From Bordetella genomosp. 2 (GTDB lineage Bacteria > Pseudomonadota > Gammaproteobacteria > Burkholderiales > Burkholderiaceae_B), in NCBI RefSeq assembly GCF_002261345.1, contig NZ_NEVT01000003.1, forward strand, positions 124,001 through 188,000: a stretch of DNA of 64,000 bases, read 5' to 3'. Under the pieces are notes generated by a model. It did no database searches. It saw only the letters and a list, made by a program, of their open reading frames with translations, and was not told the DNA's origin. Made by a program: the position numbers and the translations under genes. Of the stretch, positions 37,591-48,046 are shown one piece after another. Each line of letters opens with the position of its first letter. The first letter of the stretch is position 1.

Positions 37591-39006
37591 CTAGCGGCTG
37601 GCCACGTTGGTGGCGGATTCGGGCAGGGTCTGCTGGAATTCCGTCAGCAGGGCGATCTGCTGCTTGTAGGGCAGCACGGCTTCCTTGAATTTGCGGGCCT
37701 CGGCGGCGTCCAGCGGGCGGCTGACCGGCAGGTCGGCCGCCAGGGGGTCGACCGGCTGGTTGTCGATGCGGAATTCGTAGTGCAGGTGCGGCCCGGTGGC
37801 CCAGCCGGTGGAGCCCACGTAGCCGATGAGCTGGCCCTGCGCGACTTTGGCGCCGCGCTTGATGCCCGCGGCGATGCGGCTCTGGTGGGCGTAGACGGTG
37901 GAGTACTTGCCGAAGTGCTTGATGATGACCACATTGCCGTAGCCGCGCTGCTGGCCGGCGAACTCGACCGTGCCGTCGGCGGTGGAGTGGATCGGCGTGC
38001 CGGTGGGGGCGGCGTAGTCCACGCCCTTGTGTCCCGTCCAGGTTTTGTGGATGGGGTGCATGCGCATGCCGAACGTGGAGCTGATGCGCGAGAACTTCAG
38101 GGCGGTGCGCAGGAACGCGCCGCGCAGGCTGACGCCGTCGAAGTCGTAGTAGGCGCCCGACTTGCCGTCGGGGCTGAACCAGACGGCGTTGTAGGTCTTG
38201 CCGTTGTTGACGAACTCCAGCGCCAGCACGCGGCCGGCGCCGGCGTAGCGGCCCTGGTGCGAGCGGACTTCGTACACCACGCGGAACTGGTCGCCGCGCC
38301 GGATGTCGCGCAGGAAATCGACCTTGGAATTGAGGATGTCGGCCATCTGCATGGTGACCGAATCCGGGACCCCGGCGGCATCGGTGGCGCCGAACAGCGA
38401 CGAGCGGATGGTGCCGACCGCGACGCGGGTCTGGCGGTCGGTGTTGTCGGAGATCTCGCGGGCGACGTAGGAGTCTTCCGACGGCGTCACCAGCAGCATC
38501 TTGGTGGTGATCTGGCCGTTTTCCTCGTCGCCGGGCGTATGGATGTAGCGCAGCCAGACCAGCTTGCCTTCGGCGTCGGTGGCGGCCTGCACCGAGCGGC
38601 CCGGATACAGCTTGTAGATGCTGCGGGCGCTGGGCGCCTGGGTCAGGAAACGCTGCAGGCCGGGGGCGTCGATATCCAGGCGCTGCAGCACGGCAGCCAG
38701 GGTGTCGCCGCGCCGGATGCGGGTTTCGCTGATGTACGGGGCGGCGTCGTCGATATTGCTGATGCTGACCTGCCCGGCCTGCAGCGGCAGGACGCTTTCG
38801 ATCTGCCGGGACGGCGGCAGCTCGGTGCGGTCCGGTTGCTGGACCATGCCGAGCGCGGCGGCGCCGGCGAACAGGCCGATGGCGGAAACCAGGAGCGTGC
38901 GGCGGAAGAGACCGGCGCGGCGGGACGTGGACTCGGGGCGGGGGGCGAACAGGGCGGCGGCCTTGGCGCGCAGGCTGCCTGCCAGACTGTTGGAGCCACG
39001 ATTCAT
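37591..39006 (-). CDS. M23-family murein endopeptidase
   Basis: Secreted or membrane-anchored zinc peptidase of 471 aa that cleaves peptidoglycan cross-links. A single membrane segment lies at about residues 33-55 (LLVSAIGLFAGAAALGM). A LysM/OapA-like region covers about 80-160. The C-terminal M23 domain has GHKGVDYAAPTGTPI (near 325-340, H and D zinc ligands) and HLHYEFRIDNQPVDP (near 405). ATG 39006 is preceded by AGGTCC and gives a normal signal anchor. Divergent from tyrS. Confidence 0.92.
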   Translation of the reverse strand: MNRGSNSLAGSLRAKAAALFAPRPESTSRRAGLFRRTLLVSAIGLFAGAAALGMVQQPDRTELPPSRQIESVLPLQAGQVSISNIDDAAPYISETRIRRGDTLAAVLQRLDIDAPGLQRFLTQAPSARSIYKLYPGRSVQAATDAEGKLVWLRYIHTPGDEENGQITTKMLLVTPSEDSYVAREISDNTDRQTRVAVGTIRSSLFGATDAAGVPDSVTMQMADILNSKVDFLRDIRRGDQFRVVYEVRSHQGRYAGAGRVLALEFVNNGKTYNAVWFSPDGKSGAYYDFDGVSLRGAFLRTALKFSRISSTFGMRMHPIHKTWTGHKGVDYAAPTGTPIHSTADGTVEFAGQQRGYGNVVIIKHFGKYSTVYAHQSRIAAGIKRGAKVAQGQLIGYVGSTGWATGPHLHYEFRIDNQPVDPLAADLPVSRPLDAAEARKFKEAVLPYKQQIALLTEFQQTLPESATNVASR

Positions 39007-39278
39007 CGTGTAGGACCTTTCAGGGTGGCGTGAGTCCCCAGGATGCTTGCGCAGGTACAGGCCGGCCTGGCATGCGCGCTGGCACGCGGGGGCCTGGGCC
39101 CTGCGACACATCTGTGAACAACGGGTGTTTAGCCGGGACAGCAACTGCGACGGCGGCAGTTGCGTATGATTAGGGCAGTATCCTAGCTGATTCAGCTAGA
39201 ATTTTCGACTTCTTTTTGACTTATTTTGGTACTTTTTTCACGATTTTGCCGGTACCAGCCCCCGTTTCTGCACTCATC

Positions 39279-40508
39279 ATGTCCCAACCCCAAGCTCCCA
39301 TCACTTCCGAGGTCGAAGCCGACCTGCGCGTCGCCACCCGTGGCTGCGACGAACTGCTGGTCGAATCCGAGTTCGCCCAGAAGCTGGCCAACAGCCGGGC
39401 CAGCGGCGTGCCGCTGCGCATCAAGCTGGGGCTGGATCCCACCGCGCCCGACATCCACCTGGGCCACACGGTGGTGCTCAACAAAATGCGGCAACTGCAA
39501 GACCTGGGGCATACGGTCATCTTCCTGATCGGCGATTTCACCTCCATGATCGGCGATCCGAGCGGGCGCAATTCCACTCGGCCGCCGCTCACCCGGGAAC
39601 AGATCGAGACCAACGCGCAGACCTACTACGCCCAGGCCAGCCTGGTGCTGGACCCGGCGCGCACCGAGATCCGCTACAACTCCGAATGGAACGACCAGCT
39701 CGGCGCGCGCGGGCTGATCCAGCTGGCTTCGCGCTATACCGTGGCGCGCATGATGGAGCGCGACGATTTCACCAAGCGCTTCAAGGGCGGCGTGCCGATC
39801 GCGGTGCACGAGTTCCTGTACCCGCTGATGCAGGGCTATGACTCGGTCGTGCTCAAGGCCGACCTGGAACTGGGCGGCACCGACCAGAAGTTCAACCTGC
39901 TGGTGGGCCGCGAGCTGCAGAAGGAATATGGCCAGGCGCCGCAGTGCGTGCTGACCATGCCGCTGCTCGAAGGGACCGACGGCGTCGAGAAAATGTCCAA
40001 GTCCAAGGGCAATTACATCGGCATCTCGGAAACCCCCGAATCCATGTTCGGCAAGCTGATGTCCATCTCGGACACGCTGATGTGGCGCTACTACGAACTG
40101 CTGTCGTTCCGGTCGCTCGACGACATCGCGGCGCTCAAGGCCGCCACCGAGGCGGGCGCCAACCCGCGCGACGCCAAGGTCGCGCTGGCGCAGGAAATCG
40201 TCGCGCGGTTCCATTCCGCCCAGGCGGCCGAGGCCGCGCTGGCGGCCTTCCAGGCCCGCTTCCGCGACGGCGCCATGCCCGAAGACATGCCCGAGATCAA
40301 TGTGGCCGGCGCGCCGCTCGGTATCCTGAAGGTATTGCGCGAGGCCGGGCTGGTGGCTTCCGGCGCCGAGGCGCAGCGCAATGTCGAGCAGGGCGGGGTG
40401 CGGGTCAACGGCGATCGCGTCGAAGACAAATCGTTGCAATTACAGGCCGGCACCTATGTCCTGCAAGTGGGCAAGCGCAAGTTCGCCCGTGTTAACTTGG
40501 CAGGGTAG
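39279..40508 (+). CDS. tyrS: Tyrosyl-tRNA synthetase
   Basis: Charges tRNA-Tyr. The product is 409 aa, the TyrZ-like length. The class I HIGH motif is HLGH (residues 60-63) within [18 protein letters not shown]. The KMSKS motif is at 238-242, followed by KGN. A C-terminal S4 RNA-binding domain spans about 340-405 ([16 protein letters not shown]). ATG 39279 is used instead of in-frame 39216, which would put leader sequence in the protein. Confidence 0.96.
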   Translation: MSQPQAPITSEVEADLRVATRGCDELLVESEFAQKLANSRASGVPLRIKLGLDPTAPDIHLGHTVVLNKMRQLQDLGHTVIFLIGDFTSMIGDPSGRNSTRPPLTREQIETNAQTYYAQASLVLDPARTEIRYNSEWNDQLGARGLIQLASRYTVARMMERDDFTKRFKGGVPIAVHEFLYPLMQGYDSVVLKADLELGGTDQKFNLLVGRELQKEYGQAPQCVLTMPLLEGTDGVEKMSKSKGNYIGISETPESMFGKLMSISDTLMWRYYELLSFRSLDDIAALKAATEAGANPRDAKVALAQEIVARFHSAQAAEAALAAFQARFRDGAMPEDMPEINVAGAPLGILKVLREAGLVASGAEAQRNVEQGGVRVNGDRVEDKSLQLQAGTYVLQVGKRKFARVNLAG

Positions 40509-40538
40509 GAAGCGCCTACGGCCTCGCAGGAGCACGAC

Positions 40539-41192
40539 ATGAAACTTTCGAGTCTATCTTTTTCCGATAACGAGTCGATTCCCGATCGCTACGCTTTCGG
40601 CAAGATCGACCCGCAGTCGCACGTCGCACTCGCGGACAACTTCAATCCCCAGTTCTCGTGGGACGACGTGCCCGAGGGCACCCGCTCGTTCGTCCTGATC
40701 TGCCACGATCCCGACGTGCCGTCCAAGCCCGACGACGTCAACCAGGAAGGGCGGACCGTGCCGGCCGACCTGCCGCGCGTCGATTTCTTCCATTGGGTGC
40801 TGATCGACCTCTCCGCCGACCTGCGCGAGATCGAAGAAGGCGCCTTTTCCAACGGCATCACCCCGCGCGGCAAGGGCGGCCCGCTGGCGCCCAACGACGC
40901 GCGCCAGGGCATCAACGACTACACCTCGTGGTTCGCCGCCGACCGCGACATGAACGGCGACTACTTCGGCTACGACGGCCCGTGCCCGCCCTGGAACGAC
41001 GAAATCCCCCACCGCTACGTGTTCACCCTGTACGCGGTCGACGTGCCCCAGCTCGACGTGCAGGGCACCTTCAACGGCAATGACGTGCTCAAGGCGCTGC
41101 AGGGCCACGTGCTGGCCCAGGCCAGCCTGACCGGCGTGTACACCTTGAACCCGGAACTGGCGCCGCGGCAGATCGGCGACACGTCGGCCTGA
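40539..41192 (+). CDS. YbhB/YbcL-family phosphatidylethanolamine-binding-like protein
   Basis: Cytoplasmic protein of 217 aa in the Raf-kinase-inhibitor/PEBP fold. It has SFVLICHDPDVPSKPDD near residue 49 and the ligand-pocket block FHWVLIDLSADL near residue 84, followed by YDGPCPPWNDE and YVFTLYAVD near 150. Binding of phospholipid head groups or nucleotides is known for the fold; the physiological role in bacteria is open. It follows tyrS by 30 bp, so may share its transcript. Confidence 0.9.
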   Translation: MKLSSLSFSDNESIPDRYAFGKIDPQSHVALADNFNPQFSWDDVPEGTRSFVLICHDPDVPSKPDDVNQEGRTVPADLPRVDFFHWVLIDLSADLREIEEGAFSNGITPRGKGGPLAPNDARQGINDYTSWFAADRDMNGDYFGYDGPCPPWNDEIPHRYVFTLYAVDVPQLDVQGTFNGNDVLKALQGHVLAQASLTGVYTLNPELAPRQIGDTSA

Positions 41193-41251
41193 GCCCGCGG
41201 CATCCCGCCCGGCGCCTCCGGCCGGCCGGCCCCGGCGCCCGGGGGGCGGGG

Positions 41252-41884
41252 TCAGTTGGCGGCCCGCCGCAGGCGCAGCAGGGCGAGGCCGAACGACACG
41301 AAGGCCGCGCCGATGGCGCGGTTCAACCACAGCACGACCGTCGGGCGGCGCAGCAGCCCGCGCGCCTGCCGCGCCAGGCCGCCGTACAGCAGCAGGCTGG
41401 CGCATGAAATCGCCATGAAGAGCCCGGTCAGCACGAAGAACTGCGGCAACAGCGGCCGGGCGGTATCCAGGAACTGCGGGAAGAAGGCGCTGAAGAACAG
41501 GATCGGCTTGGGATTCAACCCGGCCACCAGCAGCGCCTCGGCATACAGCCGCAGCGGGCTGCGCGGCGTCGCGGCGGCCGGCTCCGGCGGTGCCAGCCGG
41601 ACGCGGCCGGCCAGGTGGCGCAGGCCCATGTAGATCAGGTAGCAGGCGCCGGCCACCTTCACCATGGCGAATGCCAGGGCGGAGGTCTGCAGCAGCACGC
41701 CCAGCCCCAGCATGGCGGCCGCCGACAGCAGGAACAGCCCGGTGATGTTGCCCAGCGTGGACGGCACTACGGCCCGCCAGCCGCCGCTCGCGCCGTTGCG
41801 CATGGCCAGCAGGACCGCGGGGCCGGGGCTCATGATGTTGAGCGCGGCGACCAGGACGAAAGCGAGCAGGGTCTGAGTGTCCAT
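41252..41884 (-). CDS. LysE-family amino-acid exporter
   Basis: Inner-membrane exporter of 210 aa (LysE/RhtB family, about six helices). It opens with TLLAFVLVAALNIMSPGPAV, the family's first helix and MSPGPA motif. GACYLIYMGLRHLAG near residue 75 and NPKPILFFSAFFPQFLD near 125 are typical. Divergent from glyA, with a 191-bp gap. A second, distinct LysE-type gene lies at 56.6 kb. Confidence 0.9.
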   Translation of the reverse strand: MDTQTLLAFVLVAALNIMSPGPAVLLAMRNGASGGWRAVVPSTLGNITGLFLLSAAAMLGLGVLLQTSALAFAMVKVAGACYLIYMGLRHLAGRVRLAPPEPAAATPRSPLRLYAEALLVAGLNPKPILFFSAFFPQFLDTARPLLPQFFVLTGLFMAISCASLLLYGGLARQARGLLRRPTVVLWLNRAIGAAFVSFGLALLRLRRAAN

Positions 41885-42075
41885 GAAAGTTCCTCACGCT
41901 GGGTTGAGCGGATTTGCGGGTTGGGCGGCGTTGCGCGTTTTTGGGCGGCCCGCAAGCGTCATTTTGCGCGTTTTCGGCCCCGGCGGGGCGCGGACGGGGC
42001 CGGTCGGCGCGGTAAACTAGCGGCCATTCCCGCATTTCGGCTTTCCCCTTTTTGCCGCTCCAGGAACCCTCCGCC

Positions 42076-43323
<1,248 letters not shown>

Positions 43324-43371
43324 TCCGGCCCGGCCCCGGCGGCCAGGGCCGCCGTTTTGGCGTATTTTTCG

Positions 43372-43398
43372 CGCCGGCACCGACACACGGTGCCGGCG
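43372..43398 (+). terminator. Hairpin between glyA and nrdR
   Basis: GCCGGCACCG-ACACA-CGGTGCCGGC: a perfect 10-bp stem. It contains a possible -35 (CCGACA 43380-43385) that pairs at 17 bp with TACAAT (43403-43408), a candidate nrdR promoter. So the same site may end glyA transcription and start that of nrdR. Confidence 0.55.
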
Positions 43399-43432
43399 TC
43401 ATTACAATACGCCAAACTAATGGGGGGCGCAC

Positions 43433-43912
43433 ATGAGATGCCCATTCTGCGGCAACGCCGACACGCAAGTGGTAGACAGCCGGGTGTCCGAAGAGGGCGA
43501 CACCATCCGCCGGCGCCGCCGCTGCCTGTCCTGTGACAAGCGTTTCACCACCTACGAGCGCATCGAACTGGCGATGCCCTCGGTAGTCAAGCGCAACGGC
43601 AGCCGCAGCGACTACGACACCGCCAAGCTGCGCGCCAGCCTGGCGCTGGCGCTGCGCAAGCGGCCCGTGAGCACCGACGAGGTCGACAGCGTGGTGGCGC
43701 GCATCGAGGAAACCCTGCTGGCCAGCGGCCAGCGCGAGGTCTCCACCGAGCGCATCGGCGAGCTGGTCATGGCGGAACTCAAGAAGCTCGACAAGGTCGC
43801 CTACGTGCGCTTCGCCTCGGTTTACAAGAATTTCGAGGATATCGGCGAATTCGTCGACGCCATCCGCGAAATGCAGGGCCCCAAGCTGCCGGGCAAGCTG
43901 CGCAAGGAATGA
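43433..43912 (+). CDS. nrdR: Transcriptional repressor NrdR
   Basis: Represses ribonucleotide reductase genes in response to dATP/ATP. The product is 159 aa. An N-terminal zinc ribbon uses Cys3, Cys6, Cys31 and Cys34 (CPFC and CLSC). An ATP-cone spans about residues 49-139 ([20 protein letters not shown]). Its target boxes are visible at the nrdA promoter at 15731-15777. It precedes ribD (52-bp gap), the usual nrdR-rib gene order. Confidence 0.97.
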   Translation: MRCPFCGNADTQVVDSRVSEEGDTIRRRRRCLSCDKRFTTYERIELAMPSVVKRNGSRSDYDTAKLRASLALALRKRPVSTDEVDSVVARIEETLLASGQREVSTERIGELVMAELKKLDKVAYVRFASVYKNFEDIGEFVDAIREMQGPKLPGKLRKE

Positions 43913-43964
43913 AACAGCGGCGGCCGCTTCCGCGGCCGCCGCGCATACAATCGCGGTGACCATC

Positions 43965-45098
43965 ATGTCCGACGCCGACGATATCTACTGGATGCGGCGC
44001 GCGCTGGCCCTGGCGCGCTCCGTCATGTACACCACCACGCCCAACCCGCGCGTCGGCTGCGTCATCGTGCGCGACGGCCGTGTGGTGGGCGAGGGCGCCA
44101 CCCAGCCGCCCGGCGGCCCGCACGCCGAGATCCGCGCCTTGCGCGACGCCGCGGCGCGCGGCGAATCGGTGCGCGGCGCCACCTTCTACGTCACGCTGGA
44201 ACCCTGCAGCCATTTCGGCCGCACGCCGCCCTGCGCCGACGCGGTGGTCGATGCCGGCCCGGCCCGCGTGGTGGTCGCCATGGGCGACCCCAACCCGCAG
44301 GTCGGCGGCCGCGGCCTGGCGCGCCTGCGCGAGGCCGGCATCGCCGTCACCACCGATGTCTGCCTGGAAGAAGCGCTCGAGATCAACGCCGGTTTCGTCG
44401 CGCGCATGAGCCGCGGCACCCCCTGGGCATGGGTGAAAATGGCCGCCTCGCTGGACGGCCGCAGCGCCTTGCACAATGGCGTGTCGCAATGGATCACTGG
44501 CGAGGCCGCGCGCGCCGACGGGCATGCCTGGCGCGCGCGCAGTTGCGTCGTGCTGACCGGCATGGGCACCGTGCTGAAAGACGACCCGCGCCTCAATGTG
44601 CGCGGCGTGCTGACCACCCGGCCGCCGCGCAAGGCGGTGGTCGACGGCCGCTTCGAGATCCCCGAGGACGCGCGCTTGTTCGACGGCACCGAAGTACTGG
44701 TCTTCACGGCCCGGCCGGACGCCGCCAAGGCCGAGCGCCTGGCCGGCCGCAATGCGCGCGTGGTGGCCCTGCCGGACGGCGATTCCGACCGGGTCGACCT
44801 GCCCGCCATGATGCGCTGGCTGGGCGAGCACGAATTCAATGAAGTCCATGTCGAGGCCGGCGCCGGCCTGGCCGGCGCGCTGGTGTCGGCCGGCTGCGTG
44901 GACGAATTGCTGCTGTACCTGGCGCCAGTGCTGCTGGGCGACGCCGCGGCCATGCTGCGCTTGCCGCTGCTCGAGCACCTGGAAGGCGCCCGGCGTTTCG
45001 AATTCACCGATACCCAGCGCATCGGCGCCGACCTGCGCCTGCGCGCGCGCGACCCGGCGCGCTGGCAGGCGTTGCGCGAGCCGGTCGCCTGCCGCTAG
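43965..45098 (+). CDS. ribD: Riboflavin biosynthesis bifunctional deaminase/reductase
   Basis: Catalyses the deamination and the reduction of the second and third steps of riboflavin synthesis. The product is 377 aa. The deaminase domain has the zinc site HAEIRAL (His53, Glu55) and PCSHFGRTPPC (Cys81 and Cys90). The reductase domain is at about 150-370 (KMAASLDGRSAL). ATG 43965 is preferred to the GTG at 43956. No FMN riboswitch was found upstream. ribE starts 36 bp after its stop. Confidence 0.95.
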   Translation: MSDADDIYWMRRALALARSVMYTTTPNPRVGCVIVRDGRVVGEGATQPPGGPHAEIRALRDAAARGESVRGATFYVTLEPCSHFGRTPPCADAVVDAGPARVVVAMGDPNPQVGGRGLARLREAGIAVTTDVCLEEALEINAGFVARMSRGTPWAWVKMAASLDGRSALHNGVSQWITGEAARADGHAWRARSCVVLTGMGTVLKDDPRLNVRGVLTTRPPRKAVVDGRFEIPEDARLFDGTEVLVFTARPDAAKAERLAGRNARVVALPDGDSDRVDLPAMMRWLGEHEFNEVHVEAGAGLAGALVSAGCVDELLLYLAPVLLGDAAAMLRLPLLEHLEGARRFEFTDTQRIGADLRLRARDPARWQALREPVACR

Positions 45099-45134
45099 GG
45101 TATTGTTTATTGCATCGTTTTCAGGAGATTTTCC

Positions 45135-45764
45135 ATGTTCACCGGTCTGGTTGCTGCAGTGGGCCGTATCGTGCGCCTCGAACCGCTCGGCGGCGCCGAG
45201 CAGGACGGCGTGCGCCTGGACATCGACGCCGGCGGCCTGGACCTGAGCGACGTCGGCATCGGCGATTCGATCGCCGTGCAGGGCGCCTGCATGACCGTCG
45301 TGGCGCTCGACGCCCCGCGGTTCCAGGTCGAAGTCTCGCGCGAGAGCCTCAACCTGACGACCGGCCTGGATCGCCTTGGCGAAGTCAACCTGGAGAAGTC
45401 CCTGCGCGTGGGCGACCAGATCGGCGGCCACCTGGTGTCCGGCCACGTCGACGGCATGGGCGAGGTGCTGCGCTTTGCCGAAGTCGGCGAGTCGCGCGAG
45501 CTCGTGATCCGCGTGCCGCAGCACCTGGCGCGCTTCCTGGCGTACAAGGGCTCGATCACGGTCAACGGCATCAGCCTGACTGTCAACCGCGTTACCGATG
45601 TCGCTGACGGATGCGACATCAGTATCAACATCATTCCGCACACCCAGGCGGTGACCACGCTGCGCAACGTGAAGCCGGGCGACCGCGTCAACCTGGAAGT
45701 GGACACCATTGCGCGCTATGTCGAGCGCATGCTGGCCGCTCCGCGCCTCGATGACATGAAATAG
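45135..45764 (+). CDS. ribE: Riboflavin synthase, alpha subunit
   Basis: Dismutates 6,7-dimethyl-8-ribityllumazine to riboflavin. The product is 209 aa with two lumazine-binding repeats: MFTGLVAAVGRIVRLE in the N-terminal repeat, and DQIGGHLVSGHVDGMGEV in the second. The duplication places the active site between neighbouring subunits. It is in a ribD-ribE pair, probably one transcript with nrdR. Confidence 0.94.
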   Translation: MFTGLVAAVGRIVRLEPLGGAEQDGVRLDIDAGGLDLSDVGIGDSIAVQGACMTVVALDAPRFQVEVSRESLNLTTGLDRLGEVNLEKSLRVGDQIGGHLVSGHVDGMGEVLRFAEVGESRELVIRVPQHLARFLAYKGSITVNGISLTVNRVTDVADGCDISINIIPHTQAVTTLRNVKPGDRVNLEVDTIARYVERMLAAPRLDDMK

Positions 45765-45950
45765 CCCGGCGGCGGCGCGAGCGCGCCGCTGGCTGCTAGC
45801 GCTCGGCAGGCACGGCTGCCAATTTCGCTGCGGGTCCGCGGCTTGCTACCTCATGGGCAAGCATGGCGGCACGCTACGCCTTGAAACGTCCACGCATGAA
45901 TCTTTTCGCGCGTTATGCAACTTGTTTCACAGCATGGCGGCCTAATCGTA

Positions 45951-46079
45951 AATAGGTCCACCCGACCCAATCTATGGTGTGTGGCGAAAGCAACATATCA
46001 AGATGATGTGCATGATCCCATTACCATAAAGTCTAGCGGCAATGGGCAATGAGGAACACAATGGGATGACGGACCTATT
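45951..46079. repeat. Inverted repeat AATAGGTCC / GGACCTATT in the prkA leader region
   Basis: Perfect 9-bp arms (45951-45959 and 46071-46079) about 111 bp apart in the 344-bp gap between ribE and prkA. CAATGG-type short direct repeats lie between. A sigma54-like -24/-12 pair was not found. The gap otherwise shows nothing coding. Confidence 0.5.
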
Positions 46080-46108
46080 AACCGACCATGCGCTGTAGGA
46101 GGTTATCC

Positions 46109-48034
46109 GTGCAAAACATCGTCGAAGGTTTCAAGTCGCTGTACGCGAAAGACCAGGAAACCGAGCTCTCTCTCGAGGACTACCTGGCACTGGCCAAGAA
46201 AGACCCCATGGCTTATGCCAGCCCCGCCGAACGCATGCTGGCGGCGATCGGCGAGCCGGAACTCATCGATTCCCGCAACGATCCACGGCTGTCCCGGCTG
46301 TTTTCCAACCGGATCGTGCGGCGGTACCCTGCCTTCAAGGAATTCTTCGGGCTGGAAGAGGTCATCGACCAGATCGTCGCATTCTTCAAGCACGCCGCGC
46401 AGGGGCTGGAAGAGCGCAAGCAGATCCTCTACCTGCTGGGGCCGGTGGGCGGCGGCAAGTCGTCGATCGCCGAGCGCCTGAAGGCGCTGATGGAAGCCTA
46501 TCCCATCTACGCGCTCAAGGGTTCGCCCGTGAACGAGTCGCCGCTGGGGCTGTTCCATCCCGATCGCTTCGGCGACACACTCGAGAAAGAGTATGGCATC
46601 CCGCGGCGCTACCTGACCGGCATCATGTCGCCGTGGGCGGTCAAGCGCCTGAAAGAATTCGACGGAGATATTTCACAATTCCGCGTGGTGCGGCTCAACC
46701 CCTCGGTGCTGCGCCAGGTCGCCATCGCCAAGACCGAGCCGGGCGACGAGAACAACCAGGACATTTCCTCGCTGGTCGGCAAGGTCGATATCCGCAAGCT
46801 CGACCGCCACTCGCAGGACGACCCGGACGCCTATAGCTACTCGGGCGGGCTGTGCCTGGCCAACCAGGGCCTGCTGGAATTCGTCGAGATGTTCAAGGCG
46901 CCCATCAAGATGCTGCACCCGCTGCTGACCGCCACGCAGGAAGGCAACTTCAAGGGCACCGAGGGTTTCTCCGCCATTCCGTTCAATGGCCTGATCCTGG
47001 CGCACTCGAACGAATCGGAATGGCAGACCTTCCGCAACAACAAGCACAACGAGGCGTTCCTCGACCGTATCTACATCGTCAAGGTGCCGTACTGCCTGCA
47101 GGTGACCGAGGAAGTCGAGATCTACAAGAAACTGCTGCGCAACAGCTCGCTCGCCACGGCGCCGTGCGCGCCGGGCACGCTCGACATGATGGCCCAGTTC
47201 TCGGTGCTGACCCGCCTGAAAGAGCCCGAGAATTCCAGCATCTATTCGAAGCTGCGGGTCTATGACGGGGAGTCGCTGAAAGACGTCGACCCCAAGGCCA
47301 AGGCGCTGCAGGAATACAAGGACTACGCCGGCACCGACGAGGGCATGACCGGGGTATCGACGCGCTTCGCGTACAAGATACTGTCCAGCGTGTTCAACCA
47401 CGACCAGACCGAAGTGGCCGCCAACCCGGTGCACCTGATGTACGTGCTGGAGCAGCGCATCGGGCGGGAGGACTACCCCGAGGAAATCCGCCGGCGCTAC
47501 CTGGATTTCATCAAGGGCTACCTGGCGCCGCGCTATGCCGAATTCATCGGCAAGGAGATCCAGGCCGCCTACCTGGAATCGTATTCCGAGTACGGCCAGA
47601 ACATCTTCGACCGCTATGTCACCTTTGCCGACTGCTGGATCCAGGACGAGGAGTTCCGCGACCCGGAAACCGGCGAAAGCTTCGACCGCGCCGCGCTGAA
47701 CGACGAACTGGAGAAAATCGAGAAGCCGGCCGGCATCGCCAACCCGAAGGACTTCCGCAACGAGATCGTCAACTTCGTGCTGCGCGCCCGCGCCAACAAC
47801 GCCGGCCGCAACCCGACCTGGACCAGCTACGAGAAGCTGCGCGAAGTGATCGAGAAGAAGATGTTCTCGAACACCGAAGACCTGCTGCCTGTCATCTCGT
47901 TCAACGCCAAGGCTTCGGCCGAGGACAAGAGCAAGCACCAGAGCTTCGTCGACCGCATGGTCGACAAGGGCTACACGGAGAAGCAGGTGCGCCTGCTGTG
48001 CGAGTGGTACTTGAGAGTGAGGAAGTCATCCTGA
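46109..48034 (+). CDS. prkA: PrkA-family serine protein kinase / AAA+ protein (YeaG)
   Basis: Stress-linked kinase-like AAA+ protein. The product is 641 aa, the family length. The P-loop GPVGGGKSSIAERL is near residues 110-123 in the N-terminal AAA+ domain. The C-terminal PrkA domain covers about 380-640. The start is GTG 46109, seven bases after a perfect AGGAGG; an ATG 46088 would be too close to the ribosome site. First gene of prkA-yeaH-spoVR, expressed in starvation in enterobacteria. Confidence 0.95.
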   Translation: MQNIVEGFKSLYAKDQETELSLEDYLALAKKDPMAYASPAERMLAAIGEPELIDSRNDPRLSRLFSNRIVRRYPAFKEFFGLEEVIDQIVAFFKHAAQGLEERKQILYLLGPVGGGKSSIAERLKALMEAYPIYALKGSPVNESPLGLFHPDRFGDTLEKEYGIPRRYLTGIMSPWAVKRLKEFDGDISQFRVVRLNPSVLRQVAIAKTEPGDENNQDISSLVGKVDIRKLDRHSQDDPDAYSYSGGLCLANQGLLEFVEMFKAPIKMLHPLLTATQEGNFKGTEGFSAIPFNGLILAHSNESEWQTFRNNKHNEAFLDRIYIVKVPYCLQVTEEVEIYKKLLRNSSLATAPCAPGTLDMMAQFSVLTRLKEPENSSIYSKLRVYDGESLKDVDPKAKALQEYKDYAGTDEGMTGVSTRFAYKILSSVFNHDQTEVAANPVHLMYVLEQRIGREDYPEEIRRRYLDFIKGYLAPRYAEFIGKEIQAAYLESYSEYGQNIFDRYVTFADCWIQDEEFRDPETGESFDRAALNDELEKIEKPAGIANPKDFRNEIVNFVLRARANNAGRNPTWTSYEKLREVIEKKMFSNTEDLLPVISFNAKASAEDKSKHQSFVDRMVDKGYTEKQVRLLCEWYLRVRKSS

Positions 48035-48046
48035 GCGAGGTGAATC

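Noticed and set aside
39216-39278. Longer tyrS start
   Set aside because: It would add 21 residues from an AT-rich leader; ATG 39279 gives the normal TyrS N-terminus.
43913-45134. FMN riboswitch at ribD/ribE
   Set aside because: The gaps (52 and 36 bp) are too short and no RFN-like conserved core is present.
45765-46108. Sigma54 promoter before prkA
   Set aside because: No GG-N10-GC pair with acceptable TGGCAC/TTGCA matches on the plus strand.
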